A stretch of 64,000 nt of DNA, from positions 1 through 64,000 of the forward strand of contig NIRF01000001.1 of assembly GCA_002878375.1 (NCBI GenBank), given 5' to 3'. Both the position numbers and the translations under genes were made by a program. Each line of letters starts with the position of its first letter. The stretch's first letter is position 1. The notes beneath the pieces were generated by a model. The model had not been told where the DNA came from. It worked only from the letters and a program-made list of their open reading frames with translations, and did no database searches. Positions 35,588 to 45,490 of the stretch are shown in pieces. The stretch is from Dictyoglomus sp. NZ13-RE01 (GTDB lineage: Bacteria > Dictyoglomota > Dictyoglomia > Dictyoglomales > Dictyoglomaceae).

Positions 35588-38256
35588 TTTTTCTTTTTCT
35601 CCTGTGCTTTCAAATGGGCTATATATAATCTTGCTCTCATTTCTAAGGATGCAGTTTCTAACATAGAAGGATATGGCTTGTTTCTCCATTCATTAAGAAT
35701 TTTCTCTTGGACACTATCATACCATTCTTCGCCTTGTTGCCTTTTAAAAGTATTTATTTTTTCCATAACCATTTCCCTTATACTTCTCCATTTTCTAAAG
35801 AATAATTCCAATAGAAATAATACCATGGAGCATAAGATTAAGGGAATATCTAAGGGTTTTGGTTCTTCGGATTTAAAATTCCAGCTTCTAAAAACATCTT
35901 TTGGCTCTTTTATAATTTTTCCATTTGTAGTTGAGGTCAATAAATAAGCTAAATCTTCATTGAAGGTTTTAGGAATAAATTCATTTGTGTTCGTGGTATA
36001 CCAAAGAATCTTAGCAATGTTGTTGTTATTCTCCCATAATGTAATTTGATATTTCCCAAGACTGTTAATGGGAAATTTGCCTTGATAAAACCCTGGTCCC
36101 TTTTGTTCCATTACTCCTTGAATTTCTTTTCCTTTTGGATCAGTTATAATAAATTTTATCTCAGCATAGTTTATATAGTTTCCTTGTGCATCTGCAGTTC
36201 TCAAGTTTATTACCCCATTTTCTTCTTCTTGGACTACATCTACATGAATATTGGAAATGTAATGGGGAATAGATCTTCTTAAAAGCTCACTCCAAAACCT
36301 TCCTAAATCTTTCCATTTTAGCCAATCCTTACCCCAATATGATTTCAGGGCTGAAGTAAATACATATACTTGCCCTAAACCAAACTGTCCAAAAGCAAGA
36401 ATCGGGTCTCCTGTAGGATCGCTTATTAAAACAGGATAAGGATACTTGGCAGAGGTCAATACATATCCTGAAAGGGGAGGTAAATTTTGGATATTTAGAA
36501 ATTCAGGACGGTTAACTTTTGGGGTAAAATTCTTTTCAATTATATTTGAGCGAAGAAGAGCTTTTGTTTCAGAGAGAAGTAGTTGGGGAAGGCTTCTTAA
36601 GTCCCAAGCATAATAGTATCTTCCGTTTCCCCACTCTGCTATGTTTTTAAGTAGATTTGTATTTACATCCTCGCCTATTCCGATTGTTGAAATGGTTATC
36701 TTATTTTTTGCAAGCCAACGAGATATACCATAAAAATCTCCTCCCTCAGTTTGACCATCTGTTATAGCAATAATATGTTTATTTTGATTGGGAATTTTAA
36801 TTAGTTCTTCACCAGCAGATTTTAAAGGAGGATACATAGCAGTACCTCCACCAGCCTCAATCCTTGATATAAGTTCTGCTACCTTTTCTTTGTTTGTTAG
36901 TCTCTGTAATGGGACTATCCATTGATAGGAGTGATCAAAAGCAATTAAACCAAAATAATCTTCATCATTAAGAAAGTCTACAACTAATTGTGCAGACTCC
37001 TTGGCAAGCTCTATCTTAGGTTCTCCTCCACTAAGTGCTCCCATACTTCCTGATGCATCAATTATTAAAACTAATGATACGTTTGATCTCTTTAAAAGTT
37101 GCTCTGGTTTTAGTGTTACAGGTAGAATCTCTTCCAGAGGCGTTTGTTGATAATCTCCAGCAGATAAGCTTTTATCTCCTCCCAAGATAAGAAGCGTTCC
37201 GCCCTTTTCAACAACAAATCTTCTAATGTTGTTCATTTTATTCCATGTTAATTTATTTGCAGGAATATTATCTAATATTATAAGTTGGTAATTGGAAAGG
37301 TCATTTTCTAAGGTGATATATGGATATTTGTCGTAGATAAGGTCCCACCCTTGCAATCTCAAAGCATTACTGAACAATGGTTGAAAATCTTCCCCAATTA
37401 AGTATAAAATTTTAGGTTTCCCTTGAACATATACAAAGCTTATAGCAGTATTATTTTCTAAGTAGGTATCTTCAGCTGACTTTATTCTAACACTTACATC
37501 TTTTAATCCAGAACTTGTAGACTTTAGATTGAAAGAGAAAAAGTTATCCTCCCTTAAATCTTTAAGTTGGTATGTATATTTTTTATTTTCCCATTCTATT
37601 TCTAAAGTTCCCTCCTTTATCCCAAAGCTTTTAACATATACTTCCACTGGAAAGACCTGTCCAGTGTCTATTATTTTAGGGGTTTGAAGTTTCATGAGAA
37701 TTAACTCTTTGTACTGTTTTGTCTTTAGTGGATAAACATCTACCTGTATTTTTTCATTTTTCATTTTATTTAACAATTTTTCTACGTTCCCTACATTTTC
37801 CTGTAGATCGCTGGCTATAATAATTCTTAAAGGCTCTTGTTTTCCTTTTAAAGATATGGCGGATAAAAGGGCATTTTCAATATTTGTGAAGTATGGCGTC
37901 TCGACTCCTGAAATTTTATTTAGATTTGGTTTTTCCTTTAGATCCTCTTCTATATTTACATCTCCTGCGAAGGTTATTAAACCTACTTTATCATTTTCAC
38001 CCTTATATCTTAGAGAATTATTTATAAAATTTAAAACATTCTCCTTTTCTTCAGGAGAAACACTTAGAGATTGATCTAATAAGAATACTACATTTATTTG
38101 GGAAAGAGAGGAGAAAAATTGAAGACCAGAGAGTGCTAAGACAAGCAAAAATATTTGTATACTTCGAAGAATAGCTTTCCTTGTTGGAAATTTTCTAATC
38201 AAATAAATTATTATTAAGGATAGTATGAGAAATATTGCTCTACTAAAACCTATCAT
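35584..38256 (-). CDS. Large membrane protein with two von Willebrand A domains
   Basis: 890 residues. Two N-terminal helices (4-21, 32-50), a first VWA domain with a DxSxS site (DQSLS, 61-65), a beta-sandwich (about 185-275), a glutamine-amidotransferase-like fold (about 280-385; IDxIPANKL, GGTLLILGG), and a second VWA with a perfect MIDAS site DASGS (400-404) plus GGTAMYPPL and ITDGQTEGGD. A beta domain and a membrane helix (about 810-828) follow, then a charged cytoplasmic tail. BatB/BatA-like proteins of MoxR systems have one VWA; the double set is unusual. ATG overlaps the previous gene's stop by 4 bases. Confidence 0.82.
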   Translation of the reverse strand: MIGFSRAIFLILSLIIIYLIRKFPTRKAILRSIQIFLLVLALSGLQFFSSLSQINVVFLLDQSLSVSPEEKENVLNFINNSLRYKGENDKVGLITFAGDVNIEEDLKEKPNLNKISGVETPYFTNIENALLSAISLKGKQEPLRIIIASDLQENVGNVEKLLNKMKNEKIQVDVYPLKTKQYKELILMKLQTPKIIDTGQVFPVEVYVKSFGIKEGTLEIEWENKKYTYQLKDLREDNFFSFNLKSTSSGLKDVSVRIKSAEDTYLENNTAISFVYVQGKPKILYLIGEDFQPLFSNALRLQGWDLIYDKYPYITLENDLSNYQLIILDNIPANKLTWNKMNNIRRFVVEKGGTLLILGGDKSLSAGDYQQTPLEEILPVTLKPEQLLKRSNVSLVLIIDASGSMGALSGGEPKIELAKESAQLVVDFLNDEDYFGLIAFDHSYQWIVPLQRLTNKEKVAELISRIEAGGGTAMYPPLKSAGEELIKIPNQNKHIIAITDGQTEGGDFYGISRWLAKNKITISTIGIGEDVNTNLLKNIAEWGNGRYYYAWDLRSLPQLLLSETKALLRSNIIEKNFTPKVNRPEFLNIQNLPPLSGYVLTSAKYPYPVLISDPTGDPILAFGQFGLGQVYVFTSALKSYWGKDWLKWKDLGRFWSELLRRSIPHYISNIHVDVVQEEENGVINLRTADAQGNYINYAEIKFIITDPKGKEIQGVMEQKGPGFYQGKFPINSLGKYQITLWENNNNIAKILWYTTNTNEFIPKTFNEDLAYLLTSTTNGKIIKEPKDVFRSWNFKSEEPKPLDIPLILCSMVLFLLELFFRKWRSIREMVMEKINTFKRQQGEEWYDSVQEKILNEWRNKPYPSMLETASLEMRARLYIAHLKAQEKKKK

Positions 38257-40043
38257 GTAATGTTGAATCCTCCTAAGAATATTATGGCTTCTAATAAAAG
38301 CAAAATAATTGACAGAATAAGGGCATATAAAGAAAGATCAATATATATAGTTCCTTTCTCTTTATTTTTATTCTGCTTATTTATTTCAATATTCATCTTA
38401 GGTTTTATATCGCTTTCTTCTTTAGAGAATAAGTTTACAACATATATTTCATTTTTTGCTCTCTTTTTGATGTAATAAAATCCAGGTTTTGTAGTTTCAG
38501 TAAATTCCACAAAACCGCTTTTATTTTCTAATTCATATCTTCTTTCAGGTGTACCCACATATATCCAGCCGCTATTATCTAAGATCTCGATGGGCTCTCC
38601 TGGAGACTTATATGGATTATAGGAATTTTTATAATTTATGATGTTGTAGATAAAAATAGGAAATGAGTCATAATAGATCCAATTAGTGTCAAGCAGTGAA
38701 AATGTAAGTACTATAGCGAAAATATCTTTTTTATCATAGATAAAACCTATTGGTCCCTTTTCAGAATATAAGAATGGTGTTAAATCTTTGGATTTTATCA
38801 AAATTGCTGAGTAAATATTAACGTTTAATGGTTGTATTAGGCTCATAATTGGAATTTCTTCCCAGCTAACAATTCTTGTATTACTAATTTTTCCAATCTG
38901 TTCAAAATTAAAATTGAATGGAGGATAACCTATAAAAATATATTTACCAGGTGACACATACTCAGGTATTAATTGATCAAAAACTATGAAATCAAAGTCA
39001 ATAAAGTCTTCTTGTGTAACATCTCTCTTTATTTTTAAATCTGCTCCTGGAATTGCTTTTAAAGCCTTTTCTAAATAAGGATTTCCAAGGGTTATTAAAA
39101 GTATTTTATGATAAGGCTGTGGTAGATAAAGATGGGCAGAATTGTCTTCTTTTAAGTCGTCATTTATATCTAAATTTATTTCGATTTTTGTTTCTTTATT
39201 TGGTATTTCTCTAATAATCTTTTTATTGCTTTTTGGAGCTAATTCAATGTGTAATCTCTCCATTATTGCATTATTTAATTTAATAACAATAGGAACTTTC
39301 TGAAATTTATTTGAAAAGTTTGATATTTCTAAATAAAATTCAGCCAAGTTTACATTCTTGGGAAATATTTTTGCATTAGTGATTCCTACATTATCTTCTC
39401 CCTTCCCGATTATATGTATATGATAATCGTTAATCGAATTAGATGGAAGAGTAAAAGGATTATTCCCATCTGTCAAAATATGGATCTCTTTTGGAGTATT
39501 TGGAAGTAATGATTCCGCAAGTTCTATAGATTCTTGGATAGTATCATTAGAATAAGTGCTTTTCAATTCCTTTATAATTTTTTCGATAGTACTACGATTA
39601 GTAGTAAAGGATACTTTTAATTCTGGCTTATACCCTGCATATATGATTGCCATTGATCTAAAAATAGAGTTTTTTGCTACTATGTTTAAGGCTTCTTTTT
39701 TTATGACATCAAAACGACTTGGTTTAACATCTATTGCATTTGTACTTGCTGAAGAGTCTATAATGAGTACTAATGGGAGAGCAATATTTCCTTTCATAAC
39801 CCATTGGGGTTGAGCCAAGGTAAAAACTATAAGAGATAAGATCAATAATTGAAGTATTAATAGGATATTTTTAGGAAGTTTTCTTAGCCATCTTGAAGTT
39901 TGACTTTTCCTAAATAATCTCTCCCATAGGAAAAGAGTAGATATTTTAACTAAAATTCTCTTTGGCTTTATCAACTGAAGGATTATAATTATTGATAATA
40001 ATGATAAAAGCCATAGAAATTGAGGATTTATGAATCTTATCAT
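38253..40043 (-). CDS. BatA-like membrane protein with VWA domain
   Basis: 596 residues from ATG 40043, giving the classic BatA N terminus (RFINPQFLWLLSLL); an ATG three codons earlier overlaps the DUF58 gene. Two membrane helices (about 8-25, 56-77) precede a VWA domain with DSSAS at 96-100 and HILTDGNNP. The central part (about 230-530) is beta-rich and resembles the region following VWA in BatA/aerotolerance proteins. A C-terminal helix (about 572-592) places both ends inside. It lies directly between DUF58 and the double-VWA protein. Confidence 0.82.
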   Translation of the reverse strand: MIRFINPQFLWLLSLLSIIIILQLIKPKRILVKISTLFLWERLFRKSQTSRWLRKLPKNILLILQLLILSLIVFTLAQPQWVMKGNIALPLVLIIDSSASTNAIDVKPSRFDVIKKEALNIVAKNSIFRSMAIIYAGYKPELKVSFTTNRSTIEKIIKELKSTYSNDTIQESIELAESLLPNTPKEIHILTDGNNPFTLPSNSINDYHIHIIGKGEDNVGITNAKIFPKNVNLAEFYLEISNFSNKFQKVPIVIKLNNAIMERLHIELAPKSNKKIIREIPNKETKIEINLDINDDLKEDNSAHLYLPQPYHKILLITLGNPYLEKALKAIPGADLKIKRDVTQEDFIDFDFIVFDQLIPEYVSPGKYIFIGYPPFNFNFEQIGKISNTRIVSWEEIPIMSLIQPLNVNIYSAILIKSKDLTPFLYSEKGPIGFIYDKKDIFAIVLTFSLLDTNWIYYDSFPIFIYNIINYKNSYNPYKSPGEPIEILDNSGWIYVGTPERRYELENKSGFVEFTETTKPGFYYIKKRAKNEIYVVNLFSKEESDIKPKMNIEINKQNKNKEKGTIYIDLSLYALILSIILLLLEAIIFLGGFNIT

Positions 40044-40918
40044 GTTAACCATCCACTCACTCTTAAATATCTAAGTAGTAAGTCCTCAATAGGAATATAA
40101 GTGACTGTTCTTAAATATTCGATATTATAACTTTGTGTAAACCTTTCTATGTCATCTAAAAATCTATGAAACTCTTCCTCATACTTTTTTCTTATGTTAT
40201 CATCAATGAAAACTTCCCATTTTTCTCCTGTTTCTATATCAGTTAATAATAAGTCCCCTTTATAAAATGGCGAAATTTCCTCTTCTGCTAATGGTTGTAT
40301 TATATAAACAGAAAACTTTCTAAATTTTGCTAAAGATAAGCCCTCTTTAAATCCATTAGGGGATAAGAAGTCAGATATAATAATTAATATGCCTCTTCTT
40401 TTTTGCCAATCCAAATAAGTTTTTAAAGCTTTATTAATATTTGTTTTTCCTTTTGGTTTTATATCTTTAAGGACTCTAAATAGTTGAAATATGTTTTCTT
40501 TTCGGCGCTCTAAGGAGAGAAAGTGTTGCAAATCTTCATTGAAGGAACAAAACTTGATTCTTTCCCAGGAATTTAATCCCAAATAAGCAAAAGCAAGTGC
40601 CAAATTTTTCCCATAGAAAAGTTTAGATGGACTTCCAATCTCCATAGATGATGATGTGTCTAAAAGTATGTGAATATCCAAATCCTCCTCTTCTTCGAAC
40701 AATTTTATTAGAAATTTTTCTGTTCTGGCATAAATGTTCCAATCTATGTATCTCAATTCGTCTCCTAAATTGTAATCTCTGTAATCAGCAAATTCAGTAC
40801 CTCTCCCTACTTTAGGACTTTTTCTCTCTCCCATGTTTCCTGAGATTCTTATCTTTTTAGCAATTAATTTTAGATTCTCAAGTTTTTTTAATATGGATAA
40901 ATCTAATTCCTCACTCAT
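40040..40918 (-). CDS. DUF58 protein of the MoxR-associated system
   Basis: 292 residues. The DUF58 hallmark is complete: FADYRDYNLGDELRYIDWNIYART, followed by a VWA-like core with LLDTSSSM and IISDFLSP. Soluble. DUF58 proteins almost always sit beside MoxR ATPases and are thought to be their client or adaptor. The ATG overlaps the moxR stop by 4 bases, and its end overlaps the next start, so translation is tightly coupled. Confidence 0.9.
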   Translation of the reverse strand: MSEELDLSILKKLENLKLIAKKIRISGNMGERKSPKVGRGTEFADYRDYNLGDELRYIDWNIYARTEKFLIKLFEEEEDLDIHILLDTSSSMEIGSPSKLFYGKNLALAFAYLGLNSWERIKFCSFNEDLQHFLSLERRKENIFQLFRVLKDIKPKGKTNINKALKTYLDWQKRRGILIIISDFLSPNGFKEGLSLAKFRKFSVYIIQPLAEEEISPFYKGDLLLTDIETGEKWEVFIDDNIRKKYEEEFHRFLDDIERFTQSYNIEYLRTVTYIPIEDLLLRYLRVSGWLT

Positions 40919-41898
40919 TTTCCTACCTCAGGAAGGGTATTAATAATTTCATTGATAATTTTATCTACGGTTATTCCTTCCGCCTCTCCCTCAAAATTTA
41001 AAATAATCCTATGTTTTAGTGCTGGAATTACTACCCTTCTTACATCTTTAAAGCTCACGTTACTTCTTCCCTCCCATAGGGCAAAGGCTTTTGCTCCAAG
41101 AATAATAGCCTGTGCTCCTCTTGGGCTTGCTCCATACTTGACATATCTTTTAACAATCTCAGGAGCAAAGTCACTTTCAGGTTGTGTGGCAAGAACTATC
41201 CTTATTGCATAATCCTTGACAATGTTAGAGATAGGGACTAATCTAACCATTTTTTTCAATTCTTCTATAATGGTATCATTTGCAACCTTGTTAACTTTTG
41301 GCATTTCAATATTAGTAGTTCTATCTATGATTTCAATTAGTTCTTCTTTTTTTGGATAACTCAATTCCAATTTAAAGAGGAATCTATCCATCTGAGCTTC
41401 TGGTAGAGGGTATGTACCTTCCATTTCAATTGGATTTTGAGTTGCGAGCACAAAGAATGGTTTTGGTAAGGGATATATTTTGCCAAAGCTAGTTACATTT
41501 CCCTCCTGCATGGCTTCCAAAAGGGCAGATTGGGTTTTGGGAGTTGCACGATTTATTTCATCTGCAAGTAGTATATTTGTGAAGATTGGACCTTCTTGGA
41601 ATTTGAATTGTTTTCTATCTTTTTCATCCGATACTATTATATTTGTACCTGTTATATCCGCAGGCATAAGATCAGGTGTAAATTGAATTCTTGAAAATTT
41701 TAAATCTAATACTTCGCTCAAGGTTTTTACCATTAGAGTTTTACCAAGACCTGGTACACCTTCTAATAAAACATGTCCATTACATAATAAGGCTATTATT
41801 ATGTAGGTTATAACATCTTGATATCCTACAATCACTTTATTTATTTCCTCTTGAATCCTATGAGTTATTTCTGTAAAATCCTCTAATGTTATATTCAA
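40915..41898 (-). CDS. MoxR-family AAA+ ATPase
   Basis: 327 residues. Walker A GVPGLGKT (47-54), Walker B with sensor NILLADEINRATPKTQSALLEAM, sensor 1 FFVLATQNPIEMEGTYPLPEAQMDRF and arginine-finger/sensor 2 region KYGASPRGAQAII. MoxR proteins act as chaperones that insert metal cofactors or remodel VWA proteins. Three VWA-type genes follow it immediately, which is the expected set of partners. AAAGGAGGGAAAAG ribosome site. Confidence 0.94.
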   Translation of the reverse strand: MNITLEDFTEITHRIQEEINKVIVGYQDVITYIIIALLCNGHVLLEGVPGLGKTLMVKTLSEVLDLKFSRIQFTPDLMPADITGTNIIVSDEKDRKQFKFQEGPIFTNILLADEINRATPKTQSALLEAMQEGNVTSFGKIYPLPKPFFVLATQNPIEMEGTYPLPEAQMDRFLFKLELSYPKKEELIEIIDRTTNIEMPKVNKVANDTIIEELKKMVRLVPISNIVKDYAIRIVLATQPESDFAPEIVKRYVKYGASPRGAQAIILGAKAFALWEGRSNVSFKDVRRVVIPALKHRIILNFEGEAEGITVDKIINEIINTLPEVGK

Positions 41899-41913
41899 AA
41901 CTTTTCCCTCCTT

Positions 41914-43194
41914 TTATTGAGAAAAATAAGATTTGATAATTTCCTGATAATCTTGAGGAATAATTCTTGTCCCAACCGCAGATTCATATCTATAAGAAGC
42001 CTCAAAAGATAAAGAACTTTCTATCCTTTCTTTATTTTCTTTTAGAGATGGGGCAGAAAAAAGATATACTTTTTTCTTTGAATCGTCCATTCCATAAGAA
42101 GGAACCTGAACTTGCTCTGGATTAACATTTAATCTTGGAGATGGATTGTTTCCTAATTTTTGTTCTCTTTCTGCAGTACCCGGAAGGGAACCAGAATTTT
42201 TCATATCTTTTTGGGATGTATTTGGGCTTGCATTAAATTCCAAACGCTCTCCTTTTTTATATTCCTTAGGAAACTCTGAAATACTATTTTCTCCCTCCTG
42301 AATACCTTCACCTTTACTATTTCCCTTCTTTTGCTCTCCTTGTTCTGTAGAGGAGTAATTTCTTAGATTTGATCCACCTTGTAAGTTTGGTACTAAGGAT
42401 TGAGAGAGAGATTGATTATCTCCTCTTGAATTTTGTCCTTCATTTTTACCACTATTTTTCCCTTCTTCTTTTTTATTCTTAGATAGCTCCTCCATTAACT
42501 TCTTTTCTTCAAAATCCCATTCAGAAAGTAATTTCTCTATGTTTTTAAGTTCTTTATTTTTATTATTTTCCAGTTTAGATATTTCTTCTTCTCTCTTCTC
42601 CTCAGTTATCTTTTCTCCCTTTATATTTTTAGATATTTTTAAAGAGGGCTTTTCCTTTCTGTCTAATAGTAAGTTAGGCTTTTTTTCTTCTGTAACCTTT
42701 TTGTCTTCAAAAGCCAAATTAGTATCTTTTTTAGGAGGGTTAAGTAATTTTATCGAATTTAATATCAGCATTAAAATAGTTATGACAATCAAAAGCTTAG
42801 AGAATTTAGATAACTTGAAGGGATAGGATTCTTTAAGAGATTTATTTGATATTTTATCTTCCGTTTCCTTCACCAATTTTTCTTTAAATCCATAAGGATC
42901 ATTAAAATCTTTGTATTCCCAAAGAGTTATTAATCTCTCCTCCAATGAGAAATATTTATCAGAATTATAAATAATTCTTTCAAAATCAGGTTTTTTGTAA
43001 AGGTGAAGATAAAGAAAGAGAGTGATAGGTATAAGTAGTATTGAGTAGGATGCTATATATTTATTTAACATGGAAAAATAGTTTAAAAAGAGCAAGATTA
43101 AGCTTTGAATAAGAAGGGAAATAAGAAATCCTTCTAAAAGATAGAAGCTATGAACTCTCTTTTGTAACTCTTGAATCTCTTGAAATATTCTCAT
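41914..43194 (-). CDS. Membrane protein with long charged linker, MoxR-operon component
   Basis: 426 residues. Three hydrophobic segments (about 22-42, 48-66 and 132-150) are followed by some 230 residues dominated by Lys, Glu, Asn, Ser and Gly with little predicted fold, and a short conserved-looking end (GTRIIPQDYQEIIKSYFSQ). The architecture recalls DUF4175-like proteins of MoxR/BatA operons, where a membrane base carries a long periplasmic tail; I am not sure of the family. It overlaps the end of the ABC-2-like permease gene by 47 bases. Confidence 0.65.
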   Translation of the reverse strand: MRIFQEIQELQKRVHSFYLLEGFLISLLIQSLILLFLNYFSMLNKYIASYSILLIPITLFLYLHLYKKPDFERIIYNSDKYFSLEERLITLWEYKDFNDPYGFKEKLVKETEDKISNKSLKESYPFKLSKFSKLLIVITILMLILNSIKLLNPPKKDTNLAFEDKKVTEEKKPNLLLDRKEKPSLKISKNIKGEKITEEKREEEISKLENNKNKELKNIEKLLSEWDFEEKKLMEELSKNKKEEGKNSGKNEGQNSRGDNQSLSQSLVPNLQGGSNLRNYSSTEQGEQKKGNSKGEGIQEGENSISEFPKEYKKGERLEFNASPNTSQKDMKNSGSLPGTAEREQKLGNNPSPRLNVNPEQVQVPSYGMDDSKKKVYLFSAPSLKENKERIESSLSFEASYRYESAVGTRIIPQDYQEIIKSYFSQ

Positions 43195-43927
43195 TATTTT
43201 TCCTCCAATATTTTAATCTTCTCCCAGAAACAATAAGGAGAATAAAGGAGATTAAAGGATAAACTATAATAATAGTCGCTAAATGGGATGTTGTAAACCT
43301 TACATCTAATGTTATTAATCTTTGAGCCATGCAGGACCAAAGAATATTATTTAGGGGAAGATAAGGGCTTAGAGTAGGGAACATGAAGGGTAGGAATAGA
43401 AATATTAGAAAAGATATCCAATGGGCACTCCAGTTTAAGGTTGAGTTATTTATGGTGGACCATAGTATTCCAAGACTAATAAAAATGGTAGAGTCAAGAA
43501 GTACAAGGGGATAAAAATATGTAAGTCTTAATTCAAAGGGCATAGAAGAAAAGTTTACAAGTATATTTAATGGTAGAAGTAGTAAAAGTAGAAAAAGGAT
43601 GTAGAAGAAAACATTTAAAAATCTGCCTACTACCAAGTCCCATATACTTATAGGGGCATATTTTGCTAAATCAATAATTTTATATTCTCTTTCAGTAGGA
43701 AGATTCCCAGAAGCAATTAATGAAGACAAGTAGAATAAAACAATACTTTGAAAAGTAAACATGAAAAGAGATAAATTAGGAATAGAGAAAGTTTTTAGAT
43801 TGAAATTGGTATCTGGCCAAAAGATTACCACTATTAGCGTTAATAACAAAGAAATTGTTAACTCTAATCTTAAATATCTATGACTTTTAAGTCTTAAATT
43901 TAATTCTTTTGTCCACCATAAGGTCAT
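43148..43927 (-). CDS. ABC-2-type permease-like membrane protein
   Basis: 259 residues, six hydrophobic segments. TEREYKIIDLAKYAPISIWDLVVGRFLN resembles the conserved cytoplasmic coupling region of ABC-2 transporters (x-E-R-E-x..L..P.s...l...K). No ABC ATPase is encoded nearby in this operon, so it either works with a distant ATPase or has another role inside the MoxR-linked assembly. Similar permease genes occur next to MoxR/DUF58 genes in other bacteria. Confidence 0.7.
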   Translation of the reverse strand: MTLWWTKELNLRLKSHRYLRLELTISLLLTLIVVIFWPDTNFNLKTFSIPNLSLFMFTFQSIVLFYLSSLIASGNLPTEREYKIIDLAKYAPISIWDLVVGRFLNVFFYILFLLLLLLPLNILVNFSSMPFELRLTYFYPLVLLDSTIFISLGILWSTINNSTLNWSAHWISFLIFLFLPFMFPTLSPYLPLNNILWSCMAQRLITLDVRFTTSHLATIIIVYPLISFILLIVSGRRLKYWRKNNENISRDSRVTKESS

Positions 43928-43939
43928 TAAATCACTTTC

Positions 43940-45451
43940 CTAATTTTTTAAGGGAACTATTAATAGATTGTCATATTTTATGCTATATTTTACTCCCCTT
44001 ATATTTATTGCTAACAGAGAATTCTCTATTTTACCCCATAAAACTATCTTTTCATTATTAATTATATCACTTTTTACTTTCCATTGGGAAAAAGTGGGAG
44101 AAAAAATATCCTCTTCTTTTGTTAGATTTCTTAATGATACCTTCCAGTTCTTTCTTTCGCCATTTTTTAGCTCTCCGAGATAATAGGATTTATCCTCTAT
44201 ATTTAGATGGAGATTTCTAATAAGAAAAGAAGAATCATTTTCTAAGGATAATTCTATGTTTTCATTTTTTATATTATATGTGATCTTAAGTGGAAAAAGT
44301 AAAAGCGATAGATATTCTATAAAACTGATCTTATTTTTTTCAATGTATAATCTACCTTCTTCTTTATTTTGGTCTATATTTAATATTCCAATACCTCTTT
44401 GGGGTTGATAAAAAGGTTGATATATTTGAATAACATTATCACTAACATTAAAATTCAACTCCCTTTTAAAGGGAGAAAAAACAACTATATGTGAGTATAT
44501 TTCTGCAATTTCTTTTTGAGGAGTAAGATATACTAAGTTTTTTTCTCCAACAATTAAAGCATCTTTTCTGAATAAATCTCCTTTATACATTGCTATAAAA
44601 CAGGCTAATATTATGATAACTAATATAATTATGTTTTGAAATCTTAACTTCAAAAATCGTCTTATAAAGTAAAGGGTTATGAAGTAAAAAAATAGAATAA
44701 ACAAGATCTCAACTCTGTTTGGATATAGAAATTTCTGCATATCTAAGATTGAAAGGTCTTGAGATTCTAAAAAGGTAGGAGGAAAGAACTGAATTTTTGC
44801 TGGAGAAAACTTAAAATTCTGAAAAATATTATTAACCTCTTCAAAGAAATATACATTATTGTTAAATATTCTACATAATCTTAGAGCATTTTTTCTATTT
44901 GTGCTAATTTGTCTCCAAAAATTATAATCAACAAGGATAAGATCGATTCCATCGTAAGCTTTATAGTTTGTTGGTAGGTCTTTTTCATTTACAATATTAA
45001 TTACCCTGGTTTTTGAAGGTAGAAAAAATCTAAGATTTTGTCTTTCCCCTATTATAAGAATAATTGGTAATACCGCCCTTTCTAAATTGTACTCTAATTT
45101 TTGTTTATAATCTATGTTTCTTTCTTGTGAAGTGATATTAATTTCCAGAGGATATCTAAAATCTAATGGTGGTAGTAATACTTCTAAACTTCTTGTAGAA
45201 AGCGCTGGAATTTCAAAATCATAAGTATATAAAGTTTTTGAATTTCCTGAAAATCTTAAGCCTTGAGTGAATAGTATATCTACTTTTAGTGAGACTTTGC
45301 TACCTAAGTTTTTAATGTTGATAAATAATGGAGCCCATTTATTTACTTTCCATTCACCTGAAATGCCTAATGAGGTTTTTACTTCAATGTTAGCAAAAGC
45401 CTGATTGTATAGTATAATAATAAATGAAAAGATAATAATAATTTTCTTCAT
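43940..45451 (-). CDS. Secreted/membrane-anchored protein of unknown function heading the MoxR operon
   Basis: 503 residues from ATG 45451. A signal peptide (3-20, KKIIIIFSFIIILYNQAFA) is followed by beta-rich domains with a CARDB-like start (GEWKVNKWAPLFINIKNLG), a region around VLPIILIIG and a membrane pair (about 245-300, FILFFYFITLYFIRRF / LVIIILACFIAM), then another beta domain. I cannot name the family. The start is chosen because the promoter -10 lies 10 bases upstream; an in-frame ATG at 45463 would fall inside the -10 region. First gene of the operon. Confidence 0.65.
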   Translation of the reverse strand: MKKIIIIFSFIIILYNQAFANIEVKTSLGISGEWKVNKWAPLFINIKNLGSKVSLKVDILFTQGLRFSGNSKTLYTYDFEIPALSTRSLEVLLPPLDFRYPLEINITSQERNIDYKQKLEYNLERAVLPIILIIGERQNLRFFLPSKTRVINIVNEKDLPTNYKAYDGIDLILVDYNFWRQISTNRKNALRLCRIFNNNVYFFEEVNNIFQNFKFSPAKIQFFPPTFLESQDLSILDMQKFLYPNRVEILFILFFYFITLYFIRRFLKLRFQNIIILVIIILACFIAMYKGDLFRKDALIVGEKNLVYLTPQKEIAEIYSHIVVFSPFKRELNFNVSDNVIQIYQPFYQPQRGIGILNIDQNKEEGRLYIEKNKISFIEYLSLLLFPLKITYNIKNENIELSLENDSSFLIRNLHLNIEDKSYYLGELKNGERKNWKVSLRNLTKEEDIFSPTFSQWKVKSDIINNEKIVLWGKIENSLLAINIRGVKYSIKYDNLLIVPLKN

Positions 45452-45461
45452 GTTATCATCC

Positions 45462-45490
45462 ATTTTAAATCTTGAAATATATTTTTTCAA
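45462..45490 (-). promoter_or_regulatory. Promoter of the MoxR operon (near-leaderless start)
   Basis: On the minus strand: TTGAAA (45490-45485), 17-base spacer, TAAAAT (45467-45462). Only 10 bases separate the -10 box from the ATG at 45451, so the leader would be four or five bases. Confidence 0.6.
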
